Source: Clostridium sp. D43t1_170807_H7 (lineage in GTDB: Bacteria; Bacillota; Clostridia; Clostridiales; Clostridiaceae). From it: DNA of 64,000 nt. Shown piece by piece: positions 17,865 to 26,846 of the stretch. The stretch is from assembly GCF_015555905.1 (NCBI RefSeq), contig NZ_JADNLK010000002.1, positions 124,001 to 188,000 of the forward strand. The letters run 5' to 3'. Numbering within the stretch: position 1 is the first letter of the stretch; each line of letters opens with the position of its first letter. Under the pieces are notes generated by a model. It had not been told where the DNA came from and did no database searches. It saw only the letters and a program-made list of their open reading frames with translations. A program made the position numbers and the translations under genes.

Positions 17865-18015
17865 TTTATTTCCTCCTACTGCTGTAAAATAACTTAACTG
17901 TTAAACTTAAGTAACATCATATATACTCTCTATTATATCATTACTTAAAATATGTAAATATAATAAATATCCTCTATATTAAGTCTTATTTTAAAAGTTT
18001 TTGTATTCATTTGTT

Positions 18016-18492
18016 TTAACTAATTTCATGATTTTTTTCCATATTAAGAAGTTTTTCTTTTACATCTAATCCTCCTGCATAGCCAACTAATTTTCCATTA
18101 ACTCCAATTACCCTATGGCAAGGAATTATAATCATAATGGGATTTTTATTATTGGCCATTCCAACTGCTCTTGATGCTTTTTCATTCCCAATTAATTTTG
18201 CAATTTCTCCATAACTTCTTGTTTCTCCATATGGAATTTCCCTCAAAACATTCCACACCATTTTTTGAAATTCAGTTCCTTCTGGTTCTAATGGTAAATC
18301 AAAAGAATTACGTTTTCCTTCTAAATACTCTTTAATTTCTTTAATAGCCTTTTTCATTAATGCTGTTTCTTCTTTTATTTCTACTTCTTTTTCTAAATCC
18401 TTATTTACAAAATATAATCTAGTGATTGCCACACCATTTTCCTCTATAGCAATTTCTCCGATCTTCGTATTATAATAGAATGTATTTTTCAT
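18016..18492 (-). CDS. ogt: Methylated-DNA-protein-cysteine methyltransferase
   Basis: A 158-residue suicide DNA repair protein that removes alkyl groups from O6-methylguanine or O4-methylthymine. The acceptor cysteine is in IIPCHRVIG near residue 128. The DNA-binding helix-turn-helix region contains IPYGETRSYGEIAKLIG and RAVGMANNKNP. Length fits Ogt rather than Ada. Ribosome site AAGGAGA. Single gene with no Ada-type regulator nearby, so expression is probably constitutive. Confidence 0.92.
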   Translation of the reverse strand: MKNTFYYNTKIGEIAIEENGVAITRLYFVNKDLEKEVEIKEETALMKKAIKEIKEYLEGKRNSFDLPLEPEGTEFQKMVWNVLREIPYGETRSYGEIAKLIGNEKASRAVGMANNKNPIMIIIPCHRVIGVNGKLVGYAGGLDVKEKLLNMEKNHEIS

Positions 18493-18595
18493 CTTTTCTC
18501 CTTAAATATTAATAAAAAATTTTATTATGTTACTTCTATTTTACAAGAAAATCCTCAGTAATATTACTTTGTAATTTTATTAATAAAATATTTAA

Positions 18596-18841
18596 GGAAC
18601 CACAAGATTAACTTGCAGTTCCTATTAATTTATTATTTTTTTATTAATCTAACAACCCTCTCAAGCAGTAGGCTGCCTCCAATCATCTCTCGTTTCACTC
18701 GGATTCTTGGGCATCCCTTGCATGGATGGAAGTAAGGACTTACTACATTCATTTCAAAGGAACACCTTTCTCCGTTACACTCCGAAATGCGAGCTAAAAT
18801 TCTAAGCTCGCTCTGCGTTTCCCTTGAGTTTACTAAGAATT
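18596..18841 (-). other. Structured, relatively GC-rich element in the rlmD 3' region
   Basis: About 245 bases directly after the rlmD stop codon are clearly richer in GC than flanking intergenic DNA and contain several short hairpins. GCGAGCT/AGCTCGC is a perfect 7-bp stem (18789-18795 with 18805-18811). Others are AAAGG/CCTTT, CATCC/GGATG and GCAG/CTGC. The far end is a GGAAC-GCAAG type hairpin (18596-18622) that may terminate transcription. No reading frame is supported. It could be a non-coding RNA processed from the rlmD transcript or a dispersed clostridial repeat; I cannot decide from one copy. Confidence 0.5.
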
Positions 18842-20197
18842 TTATGCCTTCGTAAGCCTAACAACTGTCTCAGCATGTGGAGTATTTGGGAACATATCCT
18901 TAACCGTGCTCTTATCAACTTTATAGCCATGAGCCAATAACACATCTAAGTTTTCAACCATTGTCTTAGGATTACATGAAACATAGATTATTTCAGGTGC
19001 ATTAAATCTAATTACATAATCTAAAGCCTTTGGAGAAACACCACTTCTTGGTGGATCTAAGATGATTATATCTGGTTTATCCTTAACTTTCTTAATAGTT
19101 TCAGCAACATCTCCAGCTATAAACTCACAGTTATTTAATCCGTTAAGCTTAGCATTTTCTTTTGCTGCTTCAACAGCTTCTTCAATAAGTTCAAGTCCAA
19201 CAACCTTCTTGGCATTAGGTGCAGCTATTTGACCAATTGTACCAGTTCCACAATAAAGGTCAAATACAACTTTATTTTCACCATCTCCCATAAAATCTCT
19301 AACTAAGCTATAAAGAGATTCTGCGCCCTTAGAGTTAGTTTGGAAGAATGAAAATGGTGATATTTTAAATTTAAGTCCAAGTAAAGTTTCAACTATGTAA
19401 TCTCTACCAAATAATACATTTACCTTTTCAGGTACAACTGCATCAGATAAAGAATTATTTTCAGTATGTAGTATAGATACTAATTCGCCCTTATAATTTT
19501 GAGCTTTAAGTAATTCAGTATATTCTGTTAAATCAAAATCAATTTGAGTTGTAGTTACTAAGTTAACCATAAGCTCACCAGTATTAGTAGCTTTTCTAAT
19601 AACTAAATGTCTTAAATAACCTTCTCTTCTCATTACTCTATAATATGGTAATCCAGTTTTTCTAAAGTAATCTACAGTTGTCTTAAGAACAGTTCTAAAA
19701 TCTTCATCAACTATCATACAGCTATCAACAGTTAATACACCAAAAGACTTTCCTTTCATGTGCATTCCTAAAGTAAGTTCTCCACCTTTTTCTAAATCTC
19801 CAAAAGTGAACTCCATTTTATTTCTATATTCCCAGCAATTTTCACTGCCTTTTACTCCAAGGTACATTCCCATAGGTAAGTCCTTTTCTTCAAAAAGATC
19901 ACAAATTTCATCACTTAATAATTCTAATTGCTTTTCATAAGTTAAATTTTGAGAGCTACATCCTCCACATACTCCAAAATGAGGACATGGTGCTTCTATT
20001 TCATATCCAGCTTTTTCAATAACCTCTACAAGCTTAGCTTCTGCATATCCTTCTCTATTTTTCTTAACTGTAGCTTTTACTGTTTGCCCAGGGAAAGCAC
20101 CCTTTACATAAATCTTCTTTCCCTCACACTCCGAAACCCCTGTTGACGGAAATTTTATACTGTTTATTTTTAATGTTAATTGACTTCCTCTTTTCAT
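18842..20197 (-). CDS. rlmD: 23S rRNA (uracil-5-)-methyltransferase, RlmD/RumA type
   Basis: A SAM-dependent enzyme that makes 5-methyluridine in 23S rRNA. An N-terminal TRAM domain (about 5-60) is followed by the 4Fe-4S cluster cysteines in [12 protein letters not shown]. The C-terminal Rossmann domain has [14 protein letters not shown] (SAM binding), DPPRSGV, and the catalytic nucleophile in [18 protein letters not shown] is also family-specific. I place the start at the ATG at 20197, preceded by TGGAGCG. A TTG four codons upstream overlaps that site and is unlikely. Firmicutes often have a dual-specificity RlmCD, so the position modified (U747, U1939 or both) is uncertain. Confidence 0.88.
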   Translation of the reverse strand: MKRGSQLTLKINSIKFPSTGVSECEGKKIYVKGAFPGQTVKATVKKNREGYAEAKLVEVIEKAGYEIEAPCPHFGVCGGCSSQNLTYEKQLELLSDEICDLFEEKDLPMGMYLGVKGSENCWEYRNKMEFTFGDLEKGGELTLGMHMKGKSFGVLTVDSCMIVDEDFRTVLKTTVDYFRKTGLPYYRVMRREGYLRHLVIRKATNTGELMVNLVTTTQIDFDLTEYTELLKAQNYKGELVSILHTENNSLSDAVVPEKVNVLFGRDYIVETLLGLKFKISPFSFFQTNSKGAESLYSLVRDFMGDGENKVVFDLYCGTGTIGQIAAPNAKKVVGLELIEEAVEAAKENAKLNGLNNCEFIAGDVAETIKKVKDKPDIIILDPPRSGVSPKALDYVIRFNAPEIIYVSCNPKTMVENLDVLLAHGYKVDKSTVKDMFPNTPHAETVVRLTKA

Positions 20198-20296
20198 CTT
20201 ACGCTCCAATCTAAAAAATTAATTATTTATTATATTTAAAAAATCATAACTTTTAACTTCTAACTATTAGTATTATACATTAAAACAAAAATAAAA

Positions 20297-20324
20297 ACAC
20301 CTCTATAAATTATTATAAAGGTGT
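20297..20324 (-). terminator. Terminator of the RDD-protein gene
   Basis: A 12-bp stem with one mismatch (20297-20308 with 20313-20324), followed on the minus strand by a T-rich tract, ten bases past the gene stop. Confidence 0.75.
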
Positions 20325-20333
20325 CTTATAAAG

Positions 20334-20744
20334 TTATCTAAAGATGAATTTTTTTCCTAAAGTCTTTCCATGTAAAAGTTCTTGTAAAATTGGATAGTAT
20401 AGTATATTACTTATTACATAAATAATCATAAATACTTCTTCTCTTAAAGCTACTCTATATCCAAAAACTCTTAAAACTAAATCAAATATTCCAAATACTA
20501 TTAATGCTAAACCTATAGCAAATATTTGATCTAATATTCCACTTAAAATAACTTTTGTATAGTGAAGAAATTTACCATCAGCCTTTATTTCTTCATCCCT
20601 TATAAATTCTCTAGCTTCTGCTGCCTTCTCCTCAGCTAAATATACTTCTGCCTCCTCTAAAACATCTGGTGATATGAAATAATCATCATTGTTTTCAGAT
20701 GGATTAGCTTCGTTTCCTAGCTTTTCTTCATTGTTATCTACCAT
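20334..20744 (-). CDS. Small RDD-family membrane protein
   Basis: A 136-residue protein from the ATG at 20744 (ribosome site TGGAGGTAG; an ATG four codons upstream overlaps it and is unlikely). The first ~70 residues are acidic and soluble. Two membrane segments follow (VILSGILDQIFAIGLALIVFGIF and VFMIIYVISNILYYPIL). The conserved aspartate in ILDQIF and the terminal GKTLGKKFIF match the R-D-D pattern of RDD proteins, but it stops right after the GKTLGK motif, so it lacks the third segment of longer members. Function of the family is poorly known. It is 45 bases downstream of the lipoprotein gene and probably co-transcribed. Confidence 0.6.
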   Translation of the reverse strand: MVDNNEEKLGNEANPSENNDDYFISPDVLEEAEVYLAEEKAAEAREFIRDEEIKADGKFLHYTKVILSGILDQIFAIGLALIVFGIFDLVLRVFGYRVALREEVFMIIYVISNILYYPILQELLHGKTLGKKFIFR

Positions 20745-20789
20745 TTCTACCTCCATAGAATTTATATTTATATAATTAAAGCTTATTAT

Positions 20790-21458
20790 TTACTTAAAGT
20801 TATATACTCTACTTTCTAATTTATAAAGTAAAAAGTCTTCTGTAATTGTTATTGTCTCTTTTAAACCATCAACATTATTTGTTATAGTTTCTATACCCTC
20901 ACCTGTACCATTTTTAATTGCATCATATATTTGTTTATCTAATTCAGTATAATCTCTTTCATAATCACCAGTAAATGCTTGTGAAAAAGCTGATAATGAT
21001 AAGTTTTCAAATTCAAATTTTCCTGCTTCTAATATAGTCTTTTTATCTAATTTATATCCTAATTTCATTTCTAATTTTCCATTAGCTAAATCTGAACCAT
21101 ATTGTTTAAAACCGAAATATAAACTTTCTAATCTTTCAGCGTCTGGAATATCAAAATATACATAAGTATCATTAACTGATTCGCCATTCTCTTCTTTTAT
21201 TTCTTCTTCTGTAATATCATAATCTAATGAATATCCTTTAGCTGTTGATTCTACACTTGCTAATGACTTTTCATATAACTCTTTAACTTCTTCTCTAGTA
21301 TAATCTTCTGACCATTTTCCTGGAAGTATATCTACATTTTCAACTGCTGTCTTTTGATTATTCTCTGTTGTCTTTCCCTCATCGTTGTTACTTGAGCACC
21401 CTACTGCACTAATAGCTAACATTGCAACTAATGCTAAAGATATTGCCTTCTTCTTCAT
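20790..21458 (-). CDS. Secreted lipoprotein of unknown function
   Basis: A 222-residue protein with a typical lipoprotein signal: KKK, a hydrophobic core, and lipobox SAVGC with C21 as the lipidated residue, then an Asn/Glu-rich linker. It should be anchored to the outer face of the membrane. The body is acidic and mixed alpha/beta with no recognised domain. Strong ribosome site AGGGGGT. It is followed by the RDD membrane protein. I do not recognise a function. Confidence 0.7.
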   Translation of the reverse strand: MKKKAISLALVAMLAISAVGCSSNNDEGKTTENNQKTAVENVDILPGKWSEDYTREEVKELYEKSLASVESTAKGYSLDYDITEEEIKEENGESVNDTYVYFDIPDAERLESLYFGFKQYGSDLANGKLEMKLGYKLDKKTILEAGKFEFENLSLSAFSQAFTGDYERDYTELDKQIYDAIKNGTGEGIETITNNVDGLKETITITEDFLLYKLESRVYNFK

Positions 21459-21584
21459 GTTCTTACCCCCTACACTATTATTTAACTTAATAATATGTTT
21501 TCCTAAATCTTATTAATTATAACATTAATCTCCTCTATTTTAAAAGCATTTGGTAACATATTTATGTAAAATTCACATTATAAG

Positions 21585-22289
21585 CTACAACTTAATACTA
21601 TCCTTTATTTTTTCAAAGGTCTTTTCTCCTATTCCATCAACATTCTTTAATTCCTCAATAGATTTGAATCCATTATTTTTTTCTCTATATGAAATTATAG
21701 AATTAGCTTTTACTTCTCCTATTCCAGGAATTTCTTTTAACTTACTTAAATCAGAGTCATTTATACTGATCTTTCCATCATCACTTTCTTCATTTATTTC
21801 TTTATCTTCCGTTGCATATTCCTCTTCTATATTAAGATCATTTATATTTCTAATTATTATTAATTCGTGATTTTTTATTTCTTTAGCTCTATTTATATTT
21901 GAAATATCTGCCTCTTGTGTTAACCCTCCTGCTGCTTCAATTAAATCTTTAATTATACTTCCTTCATTTAAAGTATAAACATCTGGATTCATTACTTCCC
22001 CTTTAATTTCAACTACTATTGTATTATTAGAAACTGTTTCTAAATTAGTATCCGCTACCTTATTTTCAATAGTCAGATTATTATTTTCTTCCCGAAAATT
22101 TTGTAAATAATCTGTATTCATATTTTCTTCCTCAGTACTAATACTATCTTCATCTATAAAAATATTTTGCATATATTCATCTTTAAAAACATTATTTCTA
22201 TTCTTTCCATATGTTAATAATGATACACTTACTGCTATAAATAAGAATATCATTATTCCTATTACTTTTTTATTTTTTAATTTTTTCAT
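21585..22289 (-). CDS. comEA: ComEA-family DNA-binding protein (SLBB + helix-hairpin-helix)
   Basis: A 234-residue protein with one N-terminal membrane anchor (VIGIMIFLFIAVSVSLLTYG), an acidic linker, an SLBB domain (about 92-150; VVEIKGEVMNPDVYTLNEGS), and two C-terminal helix-hairpin-helix motifs (KEIPGIGEVKANSIISYRE and KNVDGIGEKTFEKIKD, about 172-232). This is the architecture of the competence DNA receptor ComEA, which binds double-stranded DNA outside the membrane. No comEC or comEB is adjacent, so function in uptake is inferred only from family. Ribosome site AAGGAGGTAA. Confidence 0.85.
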   Translation of the reverse strand: MKKLKNKKVIGIMIFLFIAVSVSLLTYGKNRNNVFKDEYMQNIFIDEDSISTEEENMNTDYLQNFREENNNLTIENKVADTNLETVSNNTIVVEIKGEVMNPDVYTLNEGSIIKDLIEAAGGLTQEADISNINRAKEIKNHELIIIRNINDLNIEEEYATEDKEINEESDDGKISINDSDLSKLKEIPGIGEVKANSIISYREKNNGFKSIEELKNVDGIGEKTFEKIKDSIKL

Positions 22290-22430
22290 TATATTACCTC
22301 CTTATATACTTAATTATAATTATTAACATAAATTCCACATCTAAACTTTTATAATCAATTTATCTATAGAATTCTTCTTATTTTTTTGCTAAACTTATAA
22401 CGTACAAAATATAACTTAAGGGAGAAATTT

Positions 22431-23741
22431 ATGAAAAATTTATTATGCAAAACCTTTGCTTTAGTGTTTTTACTTACAAGCATACTAACTAATTTAACAA
22501 CAATAAGCTCTTTTGCACTGCCTAATTTATATTCTGAAGGTGTTTACCTTATGGATGCAACTACAGGAAAAGTACTTTACGAAAAAAATTCCAACGTCCA
22601 ATATATGCCTGCTTCAACTACTAAAGTAATGACAGCAATACTTGCATTAGAAAATTGCAAATTAGATGAAAAAGTAACTATAGGAGAAAATCCACCATTA
22701 GCAGATGGGTCTGCAATTGGACTTGCTCAAGGCGAAGTTTATACAATGGAAGAATTACTTTTAGGATTACTTCTTGAATCTGGAAACGATTGTGCTGAAG
22801 CTATTGCTGAACATATATCTGGTTCAAATGAAGAATTTGCAAAATTAATGAATAAAAAAGCTATAGAACTTGGTGCAACTAATACTAATTTTAAAAATCC
22901 AAGTGGATTAACTGAAGAAGGTCACTTAACTACAGCTCATGACTTAGCTTTAATAATGGCATATGCATCTCAAAATGAAGATTTTGTTAGAATAGCTAGA
23001 ACTCCATCTTATTTTTATGAAACTCATCCATTTTCAGATGGCAGTGAAAAGTGGGCAACTAATAAAAATCCTCTACTTAAAGAAAATTCAAACTACAAAT
23101 ATCAATATGCTTATTGTGGTAAAACTGGCTATACTGTAGCTGCAAATCATTCATATACAGCTGTAGCTAAAAAAGATAATCAAACTATAGTTGGTGCATT
23201 CTTAAATGCAACTGATAAAGATGGCTTATATACAAGTGTAGGTCAATTATTTGATTGGGGATTTGAAAACTTTAAAACAGAAAAGGTTATTTCTAAAGGT
23301 GATAAATTAGATGATTATTCTCTAGATAATTCTACATCTATCCCTTTATTATCAACTGAAGACTTTTATTATACTTTTAATCTAAGTGAAGGTGAAAATA
23401 TAACTAATCCTAACATATCTGTGGAATATGATAATAAAGATTTGACAACTACCTCAATTAAAGAAGGCGATATTTTATTTGATGCTTCTCTTTTAATTAA
23501 TGGTAATAAAGTCTCTGATATTAAATTAGCTAGTGGTGTAGATAGAGAATATACAACTGAAGTTATGGTAAAGAACACCATAAAAAAAATTACTTCAAGT
23601 AAATATTTTATTTTAGGAATAATTGCTATTGTTATTATAATTATATTATTTTTAATACTAATATCAGTAATACGTAATAAAAGACGTAGAAAAAAATTTT
23701 TAGCAAGACGTTCTTATATAAGAAATAAACATAATTTTTAA
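22431..23741 (+). CDS. dacF: D-alanyl-D-alanine carboxypeptidase (DacF-like PBP)
   Basis: A 436-residue low-molecular-weight penicillin-binding protein that removes the terminal D-Ala from peptidoglycan stem peptides. It has a signal peptide (1-29), catalytic SxxK at S62-TTK65, SGN at 117-119, and KTG in YCGKTGYTV near 226. A beta-rich C-terminal domain leads to a membrane anchor (about 394-417), then a basic tail of Arg/Lys. A transmembrane anchor rather than an amphipathic helix is common in clostridial members. DacF and DacA are not separable by motif alone. It has its own ribosome site AAGGGAGA and terminator. Confidence 0.85.
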   Translation: MKNLLCKTFALVFLLTSILTNLTTISSFALPNLYSEGVYLMDATTGKVLYEKNSNVQYMPASTTKVMTAILALENCKLDEKVTIGENPPLADGSAIGLAQGEVYTMEELLLGLLLESGNDCAEAIAEHISGSNEEFAKLMNKKAIELGATNTNFKNPSGLTEEGHLTTAHDLALIMAYASQNEDFVRIARTPSYFYETHPFSDGSEKWATNKNPLLKENSNYKYQYAYCGKTGYTVAANHSYTAVAKKDNQTIVGAFLNATDKDGLYTSVGQLFDWGFENFKTEKVISKGDKLDDYSLDNSTSIPLLSTEDFYYTFNLSEGENITNPNISVEYDNKDLTTTSIKEGDILFDASLLINGNKVSDIKLASGVDREYTTEVMVKNTIKKITSSKYFILGIIAIVIIIILFLILISVIRNKRRRKKFLARRSYIRNKHNF

Positions 23742-23752
23742 TTAAGAATTAT

Positions 23753-23794
23753 GAGTTAGAAATAATCTACTTTTAGTAAGGTTATCTCTAACTC
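23753..23794 (+). terminator. Terminator after the carboxypeptidase gene
   Basis: A 13-bp stem with one mismatch (23753-23765 with 23782-23794) followed by TTTTATTTT. Confidence 0.75.
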
Positions 23795-23801
23795 TTTTAT
23801 T

Positions 23802-24701
23802 TTAACCTCTTAACTTTTCTAGTAGTTCTTTTATGTCATTTGGTAATTCAGCTCTTAATTCAAGTGGTTTTTTAGTTCTTGGTGATTTAAAATTCAAACC
23901 GTATGCATGAAGTGCTTGCCTTGGCATAATTTCAGAATCTGATTCATCTCCATATAAAGTATCTCCATAAATCGGATGACCTAATGAAGATAAATGTACT
24001 CTAATTTGATGTGTTCTACCTGTTTCTAGTAAACATTCCACTAAATCTGCATCTTTTAATCTTTCAATAACTTTATAGTGAGTAATACTTCTTTGTCCTC
24101 TTTCATCTACAACTCTTTTCATATTTCCTTCAAGTTCTGGTCTATATATTGGTTTATCTATTGTTCCTTCCATTTGTTCCATATGACCATGAACTAAAGC
24201 TAGATATCTTTTGTCTATTTCATTTTGTTGCATATTATTAGACAATTCCATATGAGCATACTGATTTTTAGCTATTATTATCAAGCCTGACGTATCCATA
24301 TCAAGCCTACTAACTAATCTTACTATACAATCTTGATTAGTTTCTTTAAAATAATACAATAGTGCATTTGCTAATGTCCCTGATTGATACCTTTTAGTTG
24401 GGTGAACCACCATATTAGGTCCCTTGTTTACAACTATAATTTCACTATCTTCATAAACTATATCTATATCTATTTTTTCTGGCTCAATATTTTGACTTTC
24501 TTTTTTATTTAAATTAATTACTATATTATCATTTTCTTTTAAAATATAATTCATTCTTACAGGAGTATTATTTACTGATATTCTTTTATCCATAGCAGCT
24601 CCTCTTATAAGTCTTGATGATAATCCCATCTCTTCTTTTAGGTATTCTCTTATCTTTCTTCCTTCAAAGCTTTTTTCTACGCTTTTTTCTAAAGTACTCA
24701 T
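23802..24701 (-). CDS. RluA/RluD-family 23S rRNA pseudouridine synthase
   Basis: A 299-residue pseudouridine synthase. An N-terminal S4-like RNA-binding segment (about 12-75, IREYLKEEMGLSSRLIRGAAMD) precedes the catalytic domain. The catalytic aspartate is in RLVSRLDMDTSGLIIIAKN, the signature of the RluA family. ETGRTHQIRVHLSSLGHPIYGD is the second conserved block. It should isomerise uridines in 23S rRNA, but which one (RluD-like 1911/1915/1917 or another) is not determinable. Strong GGGAGG site. It lies downstream of the LCP gene, separated by a snap-back repeat. Confidence 0.88.
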   Translation of the reverse strand: MSTLEKSVEKSFEGRKIREYLKEEMGLSSRLIRGAAMDKRISVNNTPVRMNYILKENDNIVINLNKKESQNIEPEKIDIDIVYEDSEIIVVNKGPNMVVHPTKRYQSGTLANALLYYFKETNQDCIVRLVSRLDMDTSGLIIIAKNQYAHMELSNNMQQNEIDKRYLALVHGHMEQMEGTIDKPIYRPELEGNMKRVVDERGQRSITHYKVIERLKDADLVECLLETGRTHQIRVHLSSLGHPIYGDTLYGDESDSEIMPRQALHAYGLNFKSPRTKKPLELRAELPNDIKELLEKLRG

Positions 24702-24723
24702 ACTTTTATCCTCCCTTAAATAA

Positions 24724-24846
24724 TTAAGAGTTAAGAATTAAGAATTAAGAATTGCTGCTTAAACTGCTAATTACAATTTGTAACATATTATTTTTAAAGT
24801 CCATATAGACCTTAAATAAAACTCTTAACTCTACATTCTTAACTCT
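24724..24846. repeat. Snap-back element with 7-bp tandem repeats
   Basis: Four tandem 7-mers TTAAGA(A/G) lie at 24724-24751. Sequence 24727-24738 (AGAGTTAAGAAT) is an exact inverted copy of 24835-24846. The whole intergenic segment could fold as one long hairpin. The same kind of motif echoes in shorter form near 23741-23760. Confidence 0.6.
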
Positions 24847-24862
24847 AAACTAAAAATGTATT

Positions 24863-26218
24863 TTATTCAAACTCTAAATAATCTTCACCAATTATTATTA
24901 TTGCATCATAATCTTCATATTCTGAGTCTTTATTCTTTGAAAGATTTTTAATTCCTGTATCATCACTTAATAATTTTTTTAAGTCCTTATTATTTGATAA
25001 TATACTTGATTTCTTACTTTTATCAAAATTTCCAGTACTTATATTAGCATATCCTAATTTCTCTAGTTCTGTTTTTAAATTTCCTGCTAAACCATTTACT
25101 CTAGTTGCATTTAAAACCATAATAGAAGAGTTCTTTTTTGCCTCACTATTATCTGCCTCACTAGTAATCTTTAATGATTCTATTAAGCTTTGATTATATG
25201 AAGGATCTGCAACTAAAAAATCTTGTCCATATATTTTTTCGTTATATCCTTGTAATGTATTCATAGATATTCCTGAATTGCTTATCATCTTCAATCCATA
25301 CTTTATCATATCTGTACCTGACATATTAGTTACTACATTTTCTTTTATAGACTTTAAAATATCTGGAACCTGAGTAATTATCATAGGATTAGTACATTTC
25401 TCAATTACTGCAGATATAAACTTTTGTTGATTTTTAATTCTTCCTAAGTCTCCATCTGCAAGACCTGTACCATCATTATTCTTTCTCCATCTAAAGAACT
25501 CTTCTGCTTTTTGTCCATCCAATAATACTGTTTCGCCTTTATTAAAATGTATATGTAAATCTTGAGCATCATCATCATAATACATATCTCTATCTATATA
25601 CATTTCTACTCCACCAACAGCATCAATTAAATTTCTAAATGCAGCATAATCAATCTCTACAAGATAATTAACTGTTATATCTAATAGGCTCTCAACTTGT
25701 TCTATAACTTCTTGCTCTCCACCTAAAACATAAGCAGCATTTATCTTCCAGTACGGAATATAATTTCCGTTACCATCATGTGCATTTTCAACCTCAATTA
25801 AAGTATCTCTTGGAATTGAAACTACTTTTATATTATCAGTACGCGGATTATAATTTAACAACATCATAGTATCAGTTCTTCTAGCAGAAGTATTTGAAGC
25901 ATTCTCTGCATCTCCTATATCCATACCTAATAATAATATATTTACAGTTTCATTTGCTTTTGGCTTAACTCCAGCTATTACATCACTATTATTCAGAGAT
26001 GTAATAAAAGAAAATAAATATATTCCACATAGTGATATTAATATTACTATTGTTAAAAATGCAGCCGTAATGGCTCTTTTTATAACTGTAGATTTTTTCT
26101 CTTTTCTTCTTAATCTCTTTTTTATCTCTAATTTTTCTCTAGGGCTTAACTCCCTATTATTCTTTTTATTAGAGACTCTTCTACTATTATTTCCTCTGTT
26201 ATACTTTTCACCTGACAT
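24863..26218 (-). CDS. LytR-CpsA-Psr (LCP) family cell-wall glycopolymer ligase
   Basis: A ~450-residue membrane protein. A strongly basic Asn/Arg/Lys-rich N-terminus precedes one membrane helix (AAFLTIVILISLCGIYLFSFI). The LCP domain contains NILLLGMDIGDAENA, RRTDTMMLLNYNP, SIPRDTLIEV and KINAAYVLGG, with the arginines and aspartates that hold the polyprenyl-phosphate substrate. A LytR_C domain follows (MVLNATRVNGLAGNLK). It transfers glycopolymers such as teichoic acid or capsule from lipid carrier to peptidoglycan, outside the membrane. I prefer the ATG at 26218; a GTG five codons upstream overlaps the ribosome site. It is last in the obgE-nadD-yqeK series. Confidence 0.87.
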   Translation of the reverse strand: MSGEKYNRGNNSRRVSNKKNNRELSPREKLEIKKRLRRKEKKSTVIKRAITAAFLTIVILISLCGIYLFSFITSLNNSDVIAGVKPKANETVNILLLGMDIGDAENASNTSARRTDTMMLLNYNPRTDNIKVVSIPRDTLIEVENAHDGNGNYIPYWKINAAYVLGGEQEVIEQVESLLDITVNYLVEIDYAAFRNLIDAVGGVEMYIDRDMYYDDDAQDLHIHFNKGETVLLDGQKAEEFFRWRKNNDGTGLADGDLGRIKNQQKFISAVIEKCTNPMIITQVPDILKSIKENVVTNMSGTDMIKYGLKMISNSGISMNTLQGYNEKIYGQDFLVADPSYNQSLIESLKITSEADNSEAKKNSSIMVLNATRVNGLAGNLKTELEKLGYANISTGNFDKSKKSSILSNNKDLKKLLSDDTGIKNLSKNKDSEYEDYDAIIIIGEDYLEFE

Positions 26219-26269
26219 TGTCCCGTCCCTCACCTTATATATACTAAAAAAATTAATAATTATTAAAAT

Positions 26270-26845
26270 CTATTTAGTCTTAGTATTATATACTAAATAA
26301 TTTCTTGCTTTAACAGAGTTTATATCTACTGCACAACCTTGAGTTAATAAATATATAGTTGTATGAGTTAATGCCTTTAGCATAGCTAAGTCTAAATCCT
26401 TATAAGCTACTTCTCTAATTTCATCTACACCATCAAATCTTCTAGAAGGCTCTATTAAGTCCGCTAGGTATATTATCTTTTCAAGATTAGTCATATTTTC
26501 TTTACCTGTAGTATGCCATCTCATAGCATTTAAAATTTCTTCATCTTCTATTCCAAAAACTTTTCTAGCTATTACAGGTGCAATTATAGAATGCCATAAT
26601 TCTTGTGTATTTTCTTCATCAATTGATAAAATAATATTCTCATCATCTATTACTTTTCTCAATTCTTCATTGCTCATATTTTTTGCAACATCATGACAAA
26701 GTGCTGCTATTTCAGCTTTATTTTTATCTTCTCCATAAATTTCGGCAAGCTTAATAGCAGTATTAACAACACCTAAAGTATGCCCATACCTAGATGGTTT
26801 TAAATTATTCTTTAAATAATCCTTTATTTCCTCTAATCCCCACAT
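26270..26845 (-). CDS. yqeK: HD-domain Ap4A hydrolase YqeK
   Basis: A 191-residue HD-superfamily phosphohydrolase. The metal ligands are in RYGHTLGVV (first H), ALCHDVAKN (HD), and later LWHSIIAP and RWHTTGKENM. The last motif is typical of YqeK, which cleaves Ap4A symmetrically to ADP. It sits 1 base after nadD, the classic nadD-yqeK order. Ribosome site AGGGGAGA. In many Firmicutes rsfS follows; here the LCP gene follows and rsfS is not found in the window. Confidence 0.9.
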   Translation of the reverse strand: MWGLEEIKDYLKNNLKPSRYGHTLGVVNTAIKLAEIYGEDKNKAEIAALCHDVAKNMSNEELRKVIDDENIILSIDEENTQELWHSIIAPVIARKVFGIEDEEILNAMRWHTTGKENMTNLEKIIYLADLIEPSRRFDGVDEIREVAYKDLDLAMLKALTHTTIYLLTQGCAVDINSVKARNYLVYNTKTK

Positions 26846-26846
26846 T

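Noticed and set aside
24724..24753. Possible CRISPR-like repeats
   Set aside because: The units are contiguous 7-mers without spacers; no cas genes are present in the window.
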